In this document: positions 28,624 through 37,713 of the stretch, one piece after another
Layout: each line of letters opens with the position of its first letter
How positions within the stretch are numbered: the first letter of the stretch is position 1
Source: Candidatus Binataceae bacterium
GTDB lineage: Bacteria > Desulfobacterota > Binatia > Binatales > Binataceae
Length of the DNA: 64,000 nt
Direction: 5' to 3'
NCBI GenBank assembly: GCA_035294265.1
Contig: DATGLK010000028.1
Location: 28,665-92,664 of the forward strand
Position numbers and translations under genes: made by a program
Notes under the pieces: generated by a model
Databases searched by the model: none
The model's input: only the letters and a program-made list of their open reading frames with translations
What the model was told of the DNA's origin: nothing

Positions 28624-29934
28624 ATGAATAGACTGATTAGTCTGGTAGTCGCGGTGGGACTACTGGCAATCGCTGGGCTCGGTACCGCCAACGCCGACCC
28701 TTTCGCAAAAATCCCGGTTGGCACCGTCATAACCAAAGCCAACTGTCAGCAATACCTCGATCACATGACCGAGGTGTTGGGGCATGAATGCACCATGAAC
28801 CAGGTGCAACTCAGCATGCCTGCCGATTATCAAATCGTAATCAAACCCACGGTTTCTTATCCGGTCCCGCACAGCTTCTGGGACGCAACCGAGAAATACA
28901 GCAAGCAGGTAACGTTGGAGCCCACCGGCGACGGCAGTTATCGGATGAAGGGCTATGTGGCCGGAATGCCCTTTCCCACTCTGGACATGAAGGACCCGCT
29001 GGCCGGCTTCAAGCTGATGTACGACGCCTATTTCCAGTACCAGCCGGCGATGATGTCCGGAGATGGGCTGCACACCATCTCCATTGATCGTTATGGCAAT
29101 CGGTCCGACACCCTGGGATGGATCGGCAACTATGTCCTGTCGCATAACAGCGATCCGGCCTATCCAATGGTTATTCCAGGCTCGCCTGGAGACAAGGATG
29201 GCGTATACTTTGCCAGCTCGATTGAACAGGAATTTCCGACTCAGATTCAGTATTTATCGGGTTTGGAATGGGACTACAGCGATCCCGATCGGATCCCGGA
29301 GAACTATGCCTTCATTCCCAGTATCCGGCGGGTGCTACAACTATCTCAGGCCGCGCGCTGCGCCCCCTTTACCGCCTCTTCCAATTTCAGCTACGACGAC
29401 CACTCGCGCATCCAACTGCCGCCGGTCTGGTTCAAAGCCCAATTCCTGGGCGCCAAGCAGGAGATCACCTATGTGGTACCGCCCAATCGCCTGATCGAGG
29501 CCACCAAGGAGAGCAACTGGGACATCCATTACGGAATCTGGCCCAAGGACTCCTTGGGCGGCCATTGGGAAGTGCGCGTGTGGTATCAGCTCGCCACGCA
29601 GCGCTTGCCGCGCTACGCCGCGGGTTACTGCGAAGCCAACCATTACATCTGGCTGGATAAAGAGCAGGTGATGACCATCGCCTACGACGATTTCGATCAG
29701 AATGGCAAGTACTGGCGCGGACAGTACAACTACAATCCCGCCAAGCCCGTTCCTGGAGGGGGGTATTCCTTCTACAGCGGGCTGTGGGCCCATCTCAACC
29801 CCGATGTCCAGAACGTGGACAATTCTTCGACCTTTCCCTTCGTGAACTGGTGGTTCAATCAAGAAGTGCCTAAGCGCTTCCTCAATCTGGACCGCTACGC
29901 GACGCCGGGCGGCCTCAACCAGATCGTCCAATAG
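28624..29934 (+). CDS. DUF1329-family periplasmic protein, copy 2
   Basis: The 436-aa product has a signal peptide (MNRLISLVVAVGLLAIAGLG, cleavage near ANA-DP) and then runs colinear with copy 1. Shared landmarks are PVGTVITKANC, EVLGHEC, ATEKYSKQVTL, DPLAGFKLMYDAYFQYQP, YLSGLEWDYSDPDR, SQAARCAPFTA, YDDHSRIQLPP and YIWLDKEQ. The two N-terminal cysteines are kept. GGGGGATAGTAGG precedes the ATG. A textbook terminator follows the stop by about 10 nt. It points away from copy 1, with the SBP56, hydrolase and CmcJ-like genes lying between the two. Confidence 0.92.
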   Translation: MNRLISLVVAVGLLAIAGLGTANADPFAKIPVGTVITKANCQQYLDHMTEVLGHECTMNQVQLSMPADYQIVIKPTVSYPVPHSFWDATEKYSKQVTLEPTGDGSYRMKGYVAGMPFPTLDMKDPLAGFKLMYDAYFQYQPAMMSGDGLHTISIDRYGNRSDTLGWIGNYVLSHNSDPAYPMVIPGSPGDKDGVYFASSIEQEFPTQIQYLSGLEWDYSDPDRIPENYAFIPSIRRVLQLSQAARCAPFTASSNFSYDDHSRIQLPPVWFKAQFLGAKQEITYVVPPNRLIEATKESNWDIHYGIWPKDSLGGHWEVRVWYQLATQRLPRYAAGYCEANHYIWLDKEQVMTIAYDDFDQNGKYWRGQYNYNPAKPVPGGGYSFYSGLWAHLNPDVQNVDNSSTFPFVNWWFNQEVPKRFLNLDRYATPGGLNQIVQ

Positions 29935-29945
29935 TGTGGCTGAAT

Positions 29946-29991
29946 ACCGAGAGGGTGGGTGCGTAAGCTCCCACCCTCTCGGTTTATTTTT
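29946..29991 (+). terminator. Strong rho-independent terminator of DUF1329 copy 2
   Basis: ACCGAGAGGGTGGG (29946-29959) and CCCACCCTCTCGGT (29970-29983) form a 14-bp perfect stem with a 10-nt loop, followed by TTTATTTTT. The minus-strand zinc-ribbon gene converges here. Confidence 0.9.
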
Positions 29992-30002
29992 CCGCTTGCC
30001 GG

Positions 30003-30206
30003 CTAACCCAACCAGCCGCCTTGCGGCGAGCGCTCTACCGTACTGCCGCAGGTCGAGCCACAATGCGGGCAGACATACTCGTACTTGTCGCCGGTGGGCA
30101 AAACCAGCAGCAGACGCTTGCGCACGGGCACCGCGACTCGGCATTTGGGACAGGCCAAGAGGGTAGCTTCCATACGCTCAAAAGCTTGTTTAGGCGCCTG
30201 CGTCAT
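30003..30206 (-). CDS. Small zinc-ribbon protein
   Basis: A 67-aa frame with two CxxC knuckles, CPKC and CPHCGSTCG, about 30 residues apart, joined by VAVPVRKRLLLVLPTGDKYEYV. This is a typical zinc ribbon that may bind nucleic acid or a partner protein. The start is uncertain: ATG 30206 or ATG 30173, with the open frame reaching 30242. It converges on DUF1329 copy 2 and diverges from miaB. Confidence 0.6.
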   Translation of the reverse strand: MTQAPKQAFERMEATLLACPKCRVAVPVRKRLLLVLPTGDKYEYVCPHCGSTCGSTVERSPQGGWLG

Positions 30207-30313
30207 AGGCCAAAAATTAATCACCTCGGGCCGGCTCTTCAAGGCTCATCTCAAAGCGCACGCCATTGTGTGCGGCGGCGGCAGGCGGGTAAGATCGCTC
30301 CGGGTCATCCGCC

Positions 30314-31648
30314 ATGGACCACGCACCTATCGATAATGCTGGCTGGACTCCCAGGTTTTATCTGGAAACCTACGGCTGCCAGATGAACGTCGCCGATTCT
30401 CAACTGATCGGCGGCCAGTTGCGGCGCGCCGGTTATATCAGCGTGGATGCGCCCGAACAGGCCGACGTCATCCTGCTCAACACCTGCGCGATTCGCGAAC
30501 ACGCCGAGGAGCGGGTGCTGAGCCGGCTATCGGAGCTGGCCCGGCTCAAGGAGCGGCAACCCGCGCTGCGCCTAGGGCTGGTAGGCTGCATGGCTCAAAA
30601 CAATCGCGCCGCGCTGCTCAGCAAGGCACCTTACCTGGACCTGGTCGCAGGCCCCGATGCTTATCGCCAGTTGCCTCGGATGCTGGCCGACGCCGGTTTC
30701 GATCCGGTAGTCGACGTACGCCTGGACCGTAACGAGACTTACGCCGATCTCGACCCAGATTGGGAAAGCGGCGTGCGCGCTTATGTGACTATCATGCGCG
30801 GATGCGACCGATTTTGTGCCTTCTGCGTCGTCCCTTATGTCCGCGGGCGCGAACGCAGCGTGCCAATAGCCGCGCTGATGGCACAATTGCGTGTACTGGC
30901 CCGACGCGGAGTCAGGGAAGTGGTCCTGCTGGGACAGACCGTCAACGCCTATCGCGACGAGGCGGTGGACTTCGCCGCCCTCTTGCATGCCGCGGCCGGC
31001 GTGGAGGGTATTGAACGCATCCGTTTCACCTCACCCCATCCTTGCGACATGAGTCCGGCGGTGATCGAGGCGATGGCGAGCGAAGCCAAGGTTCAGCCTT
31101 ATTTGCATCTGCCGGTGCAATCGGGATCGGATCGGATGCTGGCTGCGATGGGGCGAGGCTATGGCGTGCAGGAATATCTCGCGCTGGTCGCACGCCTACG
31201 CGCCGCCATTCCCGATCTCGCGCTTTCCACCGATCTGATCGTGGGCTTTTGCGAGGAAAGCGCGGAAGATTTTGACGCCACCTTGGAATTGATGCGCACC
31301 GTGCAGTTCGATTCCGCCTTTACCTTCAAATATTCCCGCCGCCCGCATACCCGCGCCGCCGCACGCCCCGATTCAGTCAGCGAGACCGAGAAGGCGCGCC
31401 GGCTGGCCGCCGTAATCGAGCTTCAGGAGCGCATTTCCGCGCAGCGCAACCAGGCTTGGGTGGGTCAGGTCTGTCAGGTGCTGGTGGAAGGAGCAGCCCG
31501 GCGCGGCGACGGGCTGCTGATGGGTAAAACACCGCAGTTCAAAACCGCGGTCTTCTCCACCCCGAGCCAGATAGCTCCCGGTACCACCGTGGCGGTACGA
31601 ATCGAGTCAGCCACCAGCCATTCGCTGCTCGGCCGCGCGCTTTTGTAA
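30314..31648 (+). CDS. miaB: tRNA-2-methylthio-N6-dimethylallyladenosine synthase MiaB
   Basis: MiaB methylthiolates i6A37 in tRNAs reading UNN codons, using two 4Fe-4S clusters. The 444-aa protein has the UPF0004 domain with Cys22 (YGCQMN), LLNTCAI and LVGCMAQ, then the radical SAM domain CDRFCAFCVVPYVRGRERS, and a C-terminal TRAM domain. All six cluster cysteines are present. It is likely a single gene; a hairpin follows the stop. Confidence 0.96.
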   Translation: MDHAPIDNAGWTPRFYLETYGCQMNVADSQLIGGQLRRAGYISVDAPEQADVILLNTCAIREHAEERVLSRLSELARLKERQPALRLGLVGCMAQNNRAALLSKAPYLDLVAGPDAYRQLPRMLADAGFDPVVDVRLDRNETYADLDPDWESGVRAYVTIMRGCDRFCAFCVVPYVRGRERSVPIAALMAQLRVLARRGVREVVLLGQTVNAYRDEAVDFAALLHAAAGVEGIERIRFTSPHPCDMSPAVIEAMASEAKVQPYLHLPVQSGSDRMLAAMGRGYGVQEYLALVARLRAAIPDLALSTDLIVGFCEESAEDFDATLELMRTVQFDSAFTFKYSRRPHTRAAARPDSVSETEKARRLAAVIELQERISAQRNQAWVGQVCQVLVEGAARRGDGLLMGKTPQFKTAVFSTPSQIAPGTTVAVRIESATSHSLLGRALL

Positions 31649-31673
31649 GGATCGTTCGACGAAGCCCTGCCCT

Positions 31674-31699
31674 GCTCCTGCCGACCGGTCTTCAGGAGC
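31674..31699 (+). terminator. Weak hairpin after miaB
   Basis: GCTCCTG and CAGGAGC form a perfect 7-bp stem around a 12-nt loop, 25 nt past the stop. No T-run. Part of it matches a sequence at 50514-50537 (see findings), so it may be a repeat rather than a terminator. Confidence 0.3.
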
Positions 31700-31894
31700 C
31701 TTGCGGTCGTCAGTGGCGCGGCTAGATTGCACCCCCGTGTCCGATCGGCGGGCACGATGACTGGCACCACTGAGGCGGTGCTGAGCGCTCCGCCGCGCGT
31801 ATTTTGACATCCCCACTGGTTCCCAACCTGATTGACACTCTTCGAGGCCGGCCTTAAGCTTAGGCGCCTAAGGGTCTTGCCCTGCGGAGGCGTA

Positions 31895-32092
31895 ATGGAG
31901 ATCAGAGTAGAAGGCTCCCTGGATCAGGCCATGCGGGTGCTCAAGCGCAAGCTGGCCAAAGAGGGGGTTTTCAAAGAGATGAAAAAGCGGGCTTTTTACG
32001 AAAAGCCCAGCGTTCGACGCAAGCGCAAGCGCTCCGAAGCCCAACGTCGCCGGCGCAAGGAACAACGCCGTCGCCGCGCCGCCACTGTTTAG
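31895..32092 (+). CDS. rpsU: 30S ribosomal protein S21
   Basis: The 65-aa protein begins MEIRVEGSLDQAMRVLKRKL, followed by EGVFKEMKKRAFYEKPSVRRKRK and an Arg/Lys-rich tail, matching S21 over its whole length. I chose ATG 31895 because GGAGGC lies 6 nt upstream; the longer open frame is not needed. Confidence 0.95.
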   Translation: MEIRVEGSLDQAMRVLKRKLAKEGVFKEMKKRAFYEKPSVRRKRKRSEAQRRRRKEQRRRRAATV

Positions 32093-32374
32093 CATCCGCG
32101 ATTTTCCAGCCATATCCCCCGCGTGATAGCGGGTGACCACTCGGCGATAGGCGAGCACAGCCAGCGTGTTCGGTTGGCGGCGCATGGCCTCGCCCGCGCG
32201 TATTTGATCGATAAGCGTGCTGGAGGCCATTCGCGGCTTCGGTTCCATTGATAACGGCAGCGCCCGGCTATTCCCCACACCCGGCGCGCGACCACGCAAG
32301 GCTGAGCCCTTGGAAGGAACGATGACGAGGCAGCCGGCTTAACCCTCCACCACCGAGGCTTAATGGAAGCTTGG

Positions 32375-32893
32375 CTACCCCGAGCGCGGTTGCCAAGTAA
32401 AGACTATTTGGCTTGCCCGCAGATAGTAATCTAATTCGAAGTGAGGTAGCCCGTGCGCTTGGCGTTCGTCGCGGAAGCTCTGAATTAGTTGGTATAGCAA
32501 TGGCCGCAGCGCGCTGGCCGCCAGTTCTCCGGCTTCGGCTCGCGCCATCGCGTGATGTAAAGCCACTGGTAGGCAGGTGGAACTGCGATGGGCGGCCAAG
32601 GCATCCGGAGTCAGGGTTAGACGGCCGCAGCCCAGACAGAGCACGACCTGGGTCAAGCCCAGCGCCGCTTCGGCCATCGCCTGCTCCAGCGCGTCGCTGC
32701 CAATCACGGCCTCGATCCACGATTCCTGGGCTCGTTTGAAGGAAAAGCGTCGAATCGCACGGGCCAATTCGCGCATGAAGGCCTCATGCGCAACCGGCTC
32801 GGCCGCCGTAATCATGTTGTCGTCGATGCGTACCTTCGAGCCCAGTTCCTGGAGCAGAAACCCTCGCAGATTGAGCGGCAGGTAGGTTTCCAT
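32375..32893 (-). CDS. Unknown protein with a CxxC...H...C zinc-site candidate
   Basis: I chose ATG 32893 (METYLPLNL), giving 172 aa; the frame stays open to 33178 but the extra part looks non-coding. The protein is mostly helical, with FKRAQESWIEAVIGSDALEQA and ALRPLLYQLIQSFRDERQAHG. In the middle lies CLGCGRLTLTPDALAAHRSS followed by TC, a C-x2-C-x12-H-x4-C spacing that could hold zinc. I do not recognise the family. No strong Shine-Dalgarno is seen. Confidence 0.55.
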   Translation of the reverse strand: METYLPLNLRGFLLQELGSKVRIDDNMITAAEPVAHEAFMRELARAIRRFSFKRAQESWIEAVIGSDALEQAMAEAALGLTQVVLCLGCGRLTLTPDALAAHRSSTCLPVALHHAMARAEAGELAASALRPLLYQLIQSFRDERQAHGLPHFELDYYLRASQIVFTWQPRSG

Positions 32894-33756
32894 CTTGAGC
32901 GTCGGCGTAAGCGAGGCTGGCGCTGGAGTGGCATGGTAGGCTGCGCTCTGACGAGTTTCCAGCGTGCGAAGCGCGCTGGAATTAGGGGCACAGACAAGCA
33001 ACGCCGTCGACGATGATGGCGCCGGCTGGGGTTCCAACCGCGCCGATCTTAATGACCGGCGCACCGATGGTCCATCTCTCAAAGGCTGCTTCCTCCCTAT
33101 CGAGGCACCGGCCAGGCCAGCCAGCCCAGGCATACCTGCGTGGGCTGGGCAACTAACTGCCGCGCAGGTCGCGACCAACTGTCGGCGTCAAGACCCGCAA
33201 AATTTAAAACTGAGAGCAATAACTGGGAAGCTGCCCGCCGAGCGGGCAAAGGCGTCGTGCGGCTAACGCTGCAACTCGGCCAACGACTCATAAGAGTCCC
33301 TGCCAGCAGCGCGTGCATCGCAATGACTTGATGGCTCGTTTTATCATCGCATAGCCAACCGCCATCGCGCCCCCAATCCGCTAACCGCGACCCCATGCGC
33401 ATGGCACGGAACTATTGTGTAGCGCGCGGCGAAGGCTAGAGCAATCAAGTAGCAGTATGGGAATAACAAGCATTGTGCTTGACAAAATTATGAATCCGTG
33501 ACTATTGGCCACCCCAGCGTAAACCTTTCGCCCCACTTTTAAAGCACCAAAGCGCTATCCCGTTCATTATACAACCTTGATAGGGCACGGCCGCTCATGT
33601 ACAAAACTGACTTCTGGGCGCTTTCACTGCTGAAAGCTATTCTTAAAGACAGAGCTTCATTCAAGCCACGGGTTTCGTGGCTCAGGGCGCTGGCAGCGAA
33701 TCCAAACTGCCCTGAAAATAACGCCTCAGTTGTCGCACTCGGGCCCGGCGCGCGAT
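32894..33756. other. Long non-coding stretch with several hairpins
   Basis: Short ORFs here look like noise. Visible structures are GCCCGC-CGA-GCGGGC around 33231-33247, AGCCACG-GGTTT-CGTGGCT around 33664-33682, and CAGGGC/GCCCTG just after it. TTGACA at 33479-33484 with TATTGG 18 nt on is a possible promoter on the plus strand, but no gene follows it. The stretch may hold an unrecognised RNA. Confidence 0.35.
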
Positions 33757-34869
33757 TCAGGGCCATAGCTGGTGGGCCATCTCGACCACCAGCCGTAGCT
33801 TGGCGGCCTGTGCTCCTTCGCTAAGCGGATTGCCTTCCCAAGTCGAGCTGAAGCCGCATTGGGTCGATAGTCCGAGCTGTTCGCGCGGAAAGTAGCGCGC
33901 CGCCTCTTCGATCCGCTTGGCGATCACGGCAGCAGACTCCAGCGTTTCCTGCTTGGTTGAGATAAGGCCCAAGATTAGTCGCTTGTCCTGGGGCAGGTCG
34001 CGCAGCGGTTCAAAGCCACCTGCGCGCCAGTCGTCGTACTCCAGCAGAAAGACGCTGAAATTGGTGGCACGGGTAAAGGCTTCTCGCGAGATGGCTTCGT
34101 AGCCGCCCTCGGCCACGTAATAGCCCTCGTTGTTGCCGCGACACAGATGCAGGCCGAAAGTGACGCCGGGCACGGTAGCAACCGAATTGATGATCTCCAA
34201 GCCCTCGGTCAGCATGCGATGCGGATCCATTCCACGAGCGGCAAAGTCTTCCTGGCGGCGCACCGGATCGCACAGCATCGCCAGTTCCGGCGCGTCGATC
34301 TGGATGTACTGGCAGCCCATCGCGGCCAGCTCGACGGCATCCTGGCGTACGATCTGGGCGGCATCGCGAAAGAGCGTGAAGGGATCGGGATACGCCCTCT
34401 TGGAATATTCAGGCGAGTAACGCAGCGCCATCATCAAGGGGCTGGGCAGGCCGATTTTGAGGGCGGCACGGGCGCGCGCGCGCAGATAAGCGAATTCTTC
34501 GTGGGCGAAGGAACGTTTACGCCGAATCGGACTGACAATCGCAAGCTGGACCTGCAAATCAATCTGGCGCCCTTCCTCGTTCGCGCTCTGACGCCGACGC
34601 CAGGTGCGTTTGAAGGCCGGAATCACTTGGGCCCCCTCGATAACGTCGCTCAGCGGCGAGATAAAATGACTGCGCCGCATCTCGCCGTCGCTCACTACCT
34701 CCAGCCCCACCCCTTCTTGCAGGGCGATCGCCCCATCTACAGCGCGATCCTCGATCCGCTTAAATTGCGGAGCGCTGAGCTCCCCTCTCTCCCAGGCCGC
34801 TCGTGCCTGTTTGAGAAAAGGCGGGCGCAGTAACGAGCCGATGACGTCGGCGCGATAAAATCTGTCCAT
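33757..34869 (-). CDS. Cobalamin-independent methionine synthase (MetE C-terminal) family methyltransferase
   Basis: The 370-aa product covers only the catalytic MetE C-terminal domain, as in archaeal-type and deltaproteobacterial core-MetE proteins. Zinc ligands appear as H241-x-C243 (LHLCRGN), E277 and C338 (STQCGFSS). QIDAPELAM carries the substrate Asp region. AGGAG lies upstream of ATG 34869. Such proteins transfer methyl groups to a thiol, but the methyl donor (methyl-THF or a corrinoid protein) cannot be told from sequence. It is divergent from the ABC importer genes. Confidence 0.87.
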   Translation of the reverse strand: MDRFYRADVIGSLLRPPFLKQARAAWERGELSAPQFKRIEDRAVDGAIALQEGVGLEVVSDGEMRRSHFISPLSDVIEGAQVIPAFKRTWRRRQSANEEGRQIDLQVQLAIVSPIRRKRSFAHEEFAYLRARARAALKIGLPSPLMMALRYSPEYSKRAYPDPFTLFRDAAQIVRQDAVELAAMGCQYIQIDAPELAMLCDPVRRQEDFAARGMDPHRMLTEGLEIINSVATVPGVTFGLHLCRGNNEGYYVAEGGYEAISREAFTRATNFSVFLLEYDDWRAGGFEPLRDLPQDKRLILGLISTKQETLESAAVIAKRIEEAARYFPREQLGLSTQCGFSSTWEGNPLSEGAQAAKLRLVVEMAHQLWP

Positions 34870-35208
34870 GCTGCTACTCCTGAGCTTAGGATCGCCGTTC
34901 ATGCGCGACTTTACAATCTGGCGGACGGATGCGGCAAATTCCTCGGCCCACGGTTGCACAGTTGGGGCGGGTGGGGGAAAATTCTGCGGCGGTGGAGGGG
35001 CAGAGCTGGTTTGATGACCCTTCGGGGGCCCGCGGCACCCGGTATTGCATGAGACCGGGGCAAGGCCGCGGGCTAAGGACAGGACCAGGGAACGTTCAGG
35101 AAGGCCTCAGGATGATCGCCCGGCGTACAGGTCAGGTGGCCCTCGCGGCTCCGCCAGCCATCGGCGATACCTGCGATTGGAGCCGTTCAAGGCACGACAG
35201 CAACCGCG
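34870..35208. other. Divergent intergenic region between the MetE-like gene and the ABC importer
   Basis: No gene is supported. It must contain two promoters, but I cannot mark clear boxes. Confidence 0.4.
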
Positions 35209-36918
35209 ATGGAACTGCGCCTTCCCAATCTGCGCCGCATGCTGGGCTGGCTGAGCTGGTTTGCCGCCTTGGCCGGCTTGCTGGCGCTGTTCTTCCAGTA
35301 CCGCCATCGCGCCACCATCCTGCCGCCCCATCTGAGCGTGGCCTTGGGCAATCTGCCCTACTACGCCTTCTGCTCGTTCTACCGGATGCTGATCGCGTAT
35401 GTGTTCTCCCTGCTCTTCGCCATCGCATACGGCCTCAACGCGGCTGCCTCACCCCGGCGTGAGCGCTTCCTGATTCCGGCCATCGATATCGCCCAGTCGG
35501 TGCCGGTAGTGGGGTTTTTTCCTGCCGCGATCTATTTCTTCGTCGCCCTGTTCAACGGCACCCGGCTGGGCGTGGAACTAGCCGCGATCTTTCTGATCTT
35601 CACCAGCCAAGCCTGGAACATGGCGCTGGGAGTGTACGAGGCGGTAAAGACCATCCCAGCCGATTCGCTGGAAGCCATGGACGCTTTCAACGTCAAGGGC
35701 TGGCTCCGGCTCAAGCGGTTGTATCTGCCCGCAGCCGTGCCCAAGCTGGTCTACAACTCCATCTTGTCATGGGTGGCGGGATGGTACTTTCTCATCGCGT
35801 GCGAGATCATCGCGGTAGGCCCGGCCCATTATCGGCTGCCCGGTTTGGGCAGCTTCCTGATGGAGGCGGCCGACAAGGGACGCACGGGAGAGTTAGTGGC
35901 CGGGCTGGCGATGTTGCTGGCGATAATCCTGATAATGGACGTCTTCGTCTGGCAGCCGCTGTCGCAATGGGCGGCCAAGTTTCGCTATGAATTTGCCGCC
36001 TCGCAGGAGCCTGGCGCGGTGGGCATTTTCACCGTGCTGGAGGATTGGGGCATTAATTTCCGCCATCTTTTTCGCGCTCTCTTCCGGCCCTTGGTGAAAT
36101 TGCAGGGACGCCTGCCGCGCAAGCCAACCTATCCGCGCTGGCATCTGGAAGGCCCCCTGCGGCTGCTTAAGTGGGCGGCCCTGGCCCTGAGCCTGGGGCT
36201 GCTCGGCTACATCCTGATCGACGGGATGGTGGTGCTGGTCCGCACCCTGGCGCGCCCCTGGCCCAGCGAGGCCCGCCTCATTCCACTGGCCGCGCTGGCT
36301 TCGCTGGCCCGGCTATTGCTCGCCTATCTGATTTCGTTGGCTTGGACCTTGCCCTGCGCTTTGCTGGCGGCGGATAGCCCACGCTTTTCGCGGATCGTGG
36401 CGCCGCTGGCTGAAATCGCCGGCTCGATGCCGGCCACTGCCCTGTTCCCGGTACTGGTGCTGTTTGTCATCCGGCTGACCGGTAACATGAATTTGGCCGC
36501 GGTACTGCTGATTCTAACCGGCATGCAGTGGTATTTGCTCTTCAATCTGCTGGCTGGCGTACGCCAAGTCCCCACCGATCTGATAGAGGCCGGCCGTAGC
36601 TTCGGCCTCTCTCGCCTGGGGACCTGGCGCAAGGTGATGATCCCGGCTCTGATGCCTTCGCTTATCACCGGCAGCATCACCGCCTGGGGTGGGGGCTGGA
36701 ACGCGCTAATCCTGTCGGAGTATTTCATCTACCGTGGTCGCCACTACCAGGTGCTCGGTTTGGGTGCGCTATTGGACCGAGCCACCTACGAGTCTGGAAA
36801 TGGCACCATGATCCTGCTTAGTCTGCTCTCAATGGTTCTAATCGTGATGGCGCTTAACCGCTTATTCTGGCGCCCGCTCTACCAGTTCTGCACCGAGCGC
36901 TTTCGAGTGGATTATTAG
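35209..36918 (+). CDS. Double-length ABC transporter permease (NitT/TauT type)
   Basis: The 569-aa product contains two binding-protein-dependent permease domains in tandem, each with about six membrane helices. The coupling (EAA) loops are EAMDAFNVKGWLRLKRLYLP in the first half and EAGRSFGLSRLGTWRKVMIP in the second. A cytoplasmic linker of about 60 residues joins the halves. One polypeptide thus forms the whole transmembrane dimer. The ATPase and an AAA-associated domain protein follow. No substrate-binding protein is encoded nearby, so the substrate (nitrate, sulfonate, bicarbonate or other) is unknown. Confidence 0.9.
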   Translation: MELRLPNLRRMLGWLSWFAALAGLLALFFQYRHRATILPPHLSVALGNLPYYAFCSFYRMLIAYVFSLLFAIAYGLNAAASPRRERFLIPAIDIAQSVPVVGFFPAAIYFFVALFNGTRLGVELAAIFLIFTSQAWNMALGVYEAVKTIPADSLEAMDAFNVKGWLRLKRLYLPAAVPKLVYNSILSWVAGWYFLIACEIIAVGPAHYRLPGLGSFLMEAADKGRTGELVAGLAMLLAIILIMDVFVWQPLSQWAAKFRYEFAASQEPGAVGIFTVLEDWGINFRHLFRALFRPLVKLQGRLPRKPTYPRWHLEGPLRLLKWAALALSLGLLGYILIDGMVVLVRTLARPWPSEARLIPLAALASLARLLLAYLISLAWTLPCALLAADSPRFSRIVAPLAEIAGSMPATALFPVLVLFVIRLTGNMNLAAVLLILTGMQWYLLFNLLAGVRQVPTDLIEAGRSFGLSRLGTWRKVMIPALMPSLITGSITAWGGGWNALILSEYFIYRGRHYQVLGLGALLDRATYESGNGTMILLSLLSMVLIVMALNRLFWRPLYQFCTERFRVDY

Positions 36919-36954
36919 GGCCTCGCCGATGCGTGATTCAGAGTGTGCAGACCC

Positions 36955-37713
36955 ATGGCCTTGCTGGAGCTCAAAACGGTTTCCAAGCAGTTCAGCCGCG
37001 GCCGCGGCCGCCTACTGGTGCTGGATTCGATCTCGACTACCATCGAACAGGGGCAGTTTATCGCAATGGTGGGCCCCTCGGGCTGTGGTAAATCAACCTT
37101 GTTGCGGATCATGAACGGCTTGATTCCGCCCTCCACCGGTCAGGTGCTTTATCAAGGCCGTCAGATCGACGGGATCAACCCCGAGTGCGCCTTGGTGTTT
37201 CAATCTTTCGCCCTGCTGCCCTGGCTGTCAGTCAAGGCCAACGTCGAGATGGGCCTGGAGGCGCGTGGCGTGCCGCTGGTGGAACGGGAACGGCGGGCCA
37301 GCATTTATATCGACAAAGTCGGTCTGGATGGATTCGAAGAAGCCTATCCACGCGAGCTTTCGGGCGGGATGAAACAGCGGGTCGGCTTTGCCCGCGCCTT
37401 GGCGGTCGAACCCAAGGTGCTTTTGATGGACGAGCCGTTTTCGGCTCTGGACGCGCTGACCGCGATAAGCCTGCGCGGGGAGCTTTTGGACATGTGGCAA
37501 TTACCCGATATGCCCGTGCATACCATGGTGATGGTCACCCACATTATCGAGGAAGCAGTTGAGCTGGCCGACCGGATTATCGTGATGGCGGCCAGCCCTG
37601 GACGCATCGTCGCCGACCTGCAAATCGAACTGCCGCGCCCGCGCGACAAGCGCACCGAGGCTTTTAACAGCTTGACGGATCGCATCTTTTCGCTGATCGA
37701 GGAGCGTGCCTGA
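36955..37713 (+). CDS. ABC transporter ATP-binding protein (NitT/TauT type)
   Basis: A 252-aa ATPase with Walker A GPSGCGKSTLL, Q-loop VFQSFALLPWL, signature LSGGMKQRVGFARAL, Walker B VLLMDEPFSALDA and switch His in VMVTHIIEEA. I chose ATG 36955 (MALLELK); the frame begins at 36943. The stop overlaps the start of the next gene by one base (TGATG). It would power the double permease upstream. Confidence 0.93.
   Translation: MALLELKTVSKQFSRGRGRLLVLDSISTTIEQGQFIAMVGPSGCGKSTLLRIMNGLIPPSTGQVLYQGRQIDGINPECALVFQSFALLPWLSVKANVEMGLEARGVPLVERERRASIYIDKVGLDGFEEAYPRELSGGMKQRVGFARALAVEPKVLLMDEPFSALDALTAISLRGELLDMWQLPDMPVHTMVMVTHIIEEAVELADRIIVMAASPGRIVADLQIELPRPRDKRTEAFNSLTDRIFSLIEERA

Noticed and set aside
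33539-33766. 75-aa open frame in the gap after the MetE-like gene
   Set aside because: Composition follows the hairpins, and there is no start signal or recognisable fold.
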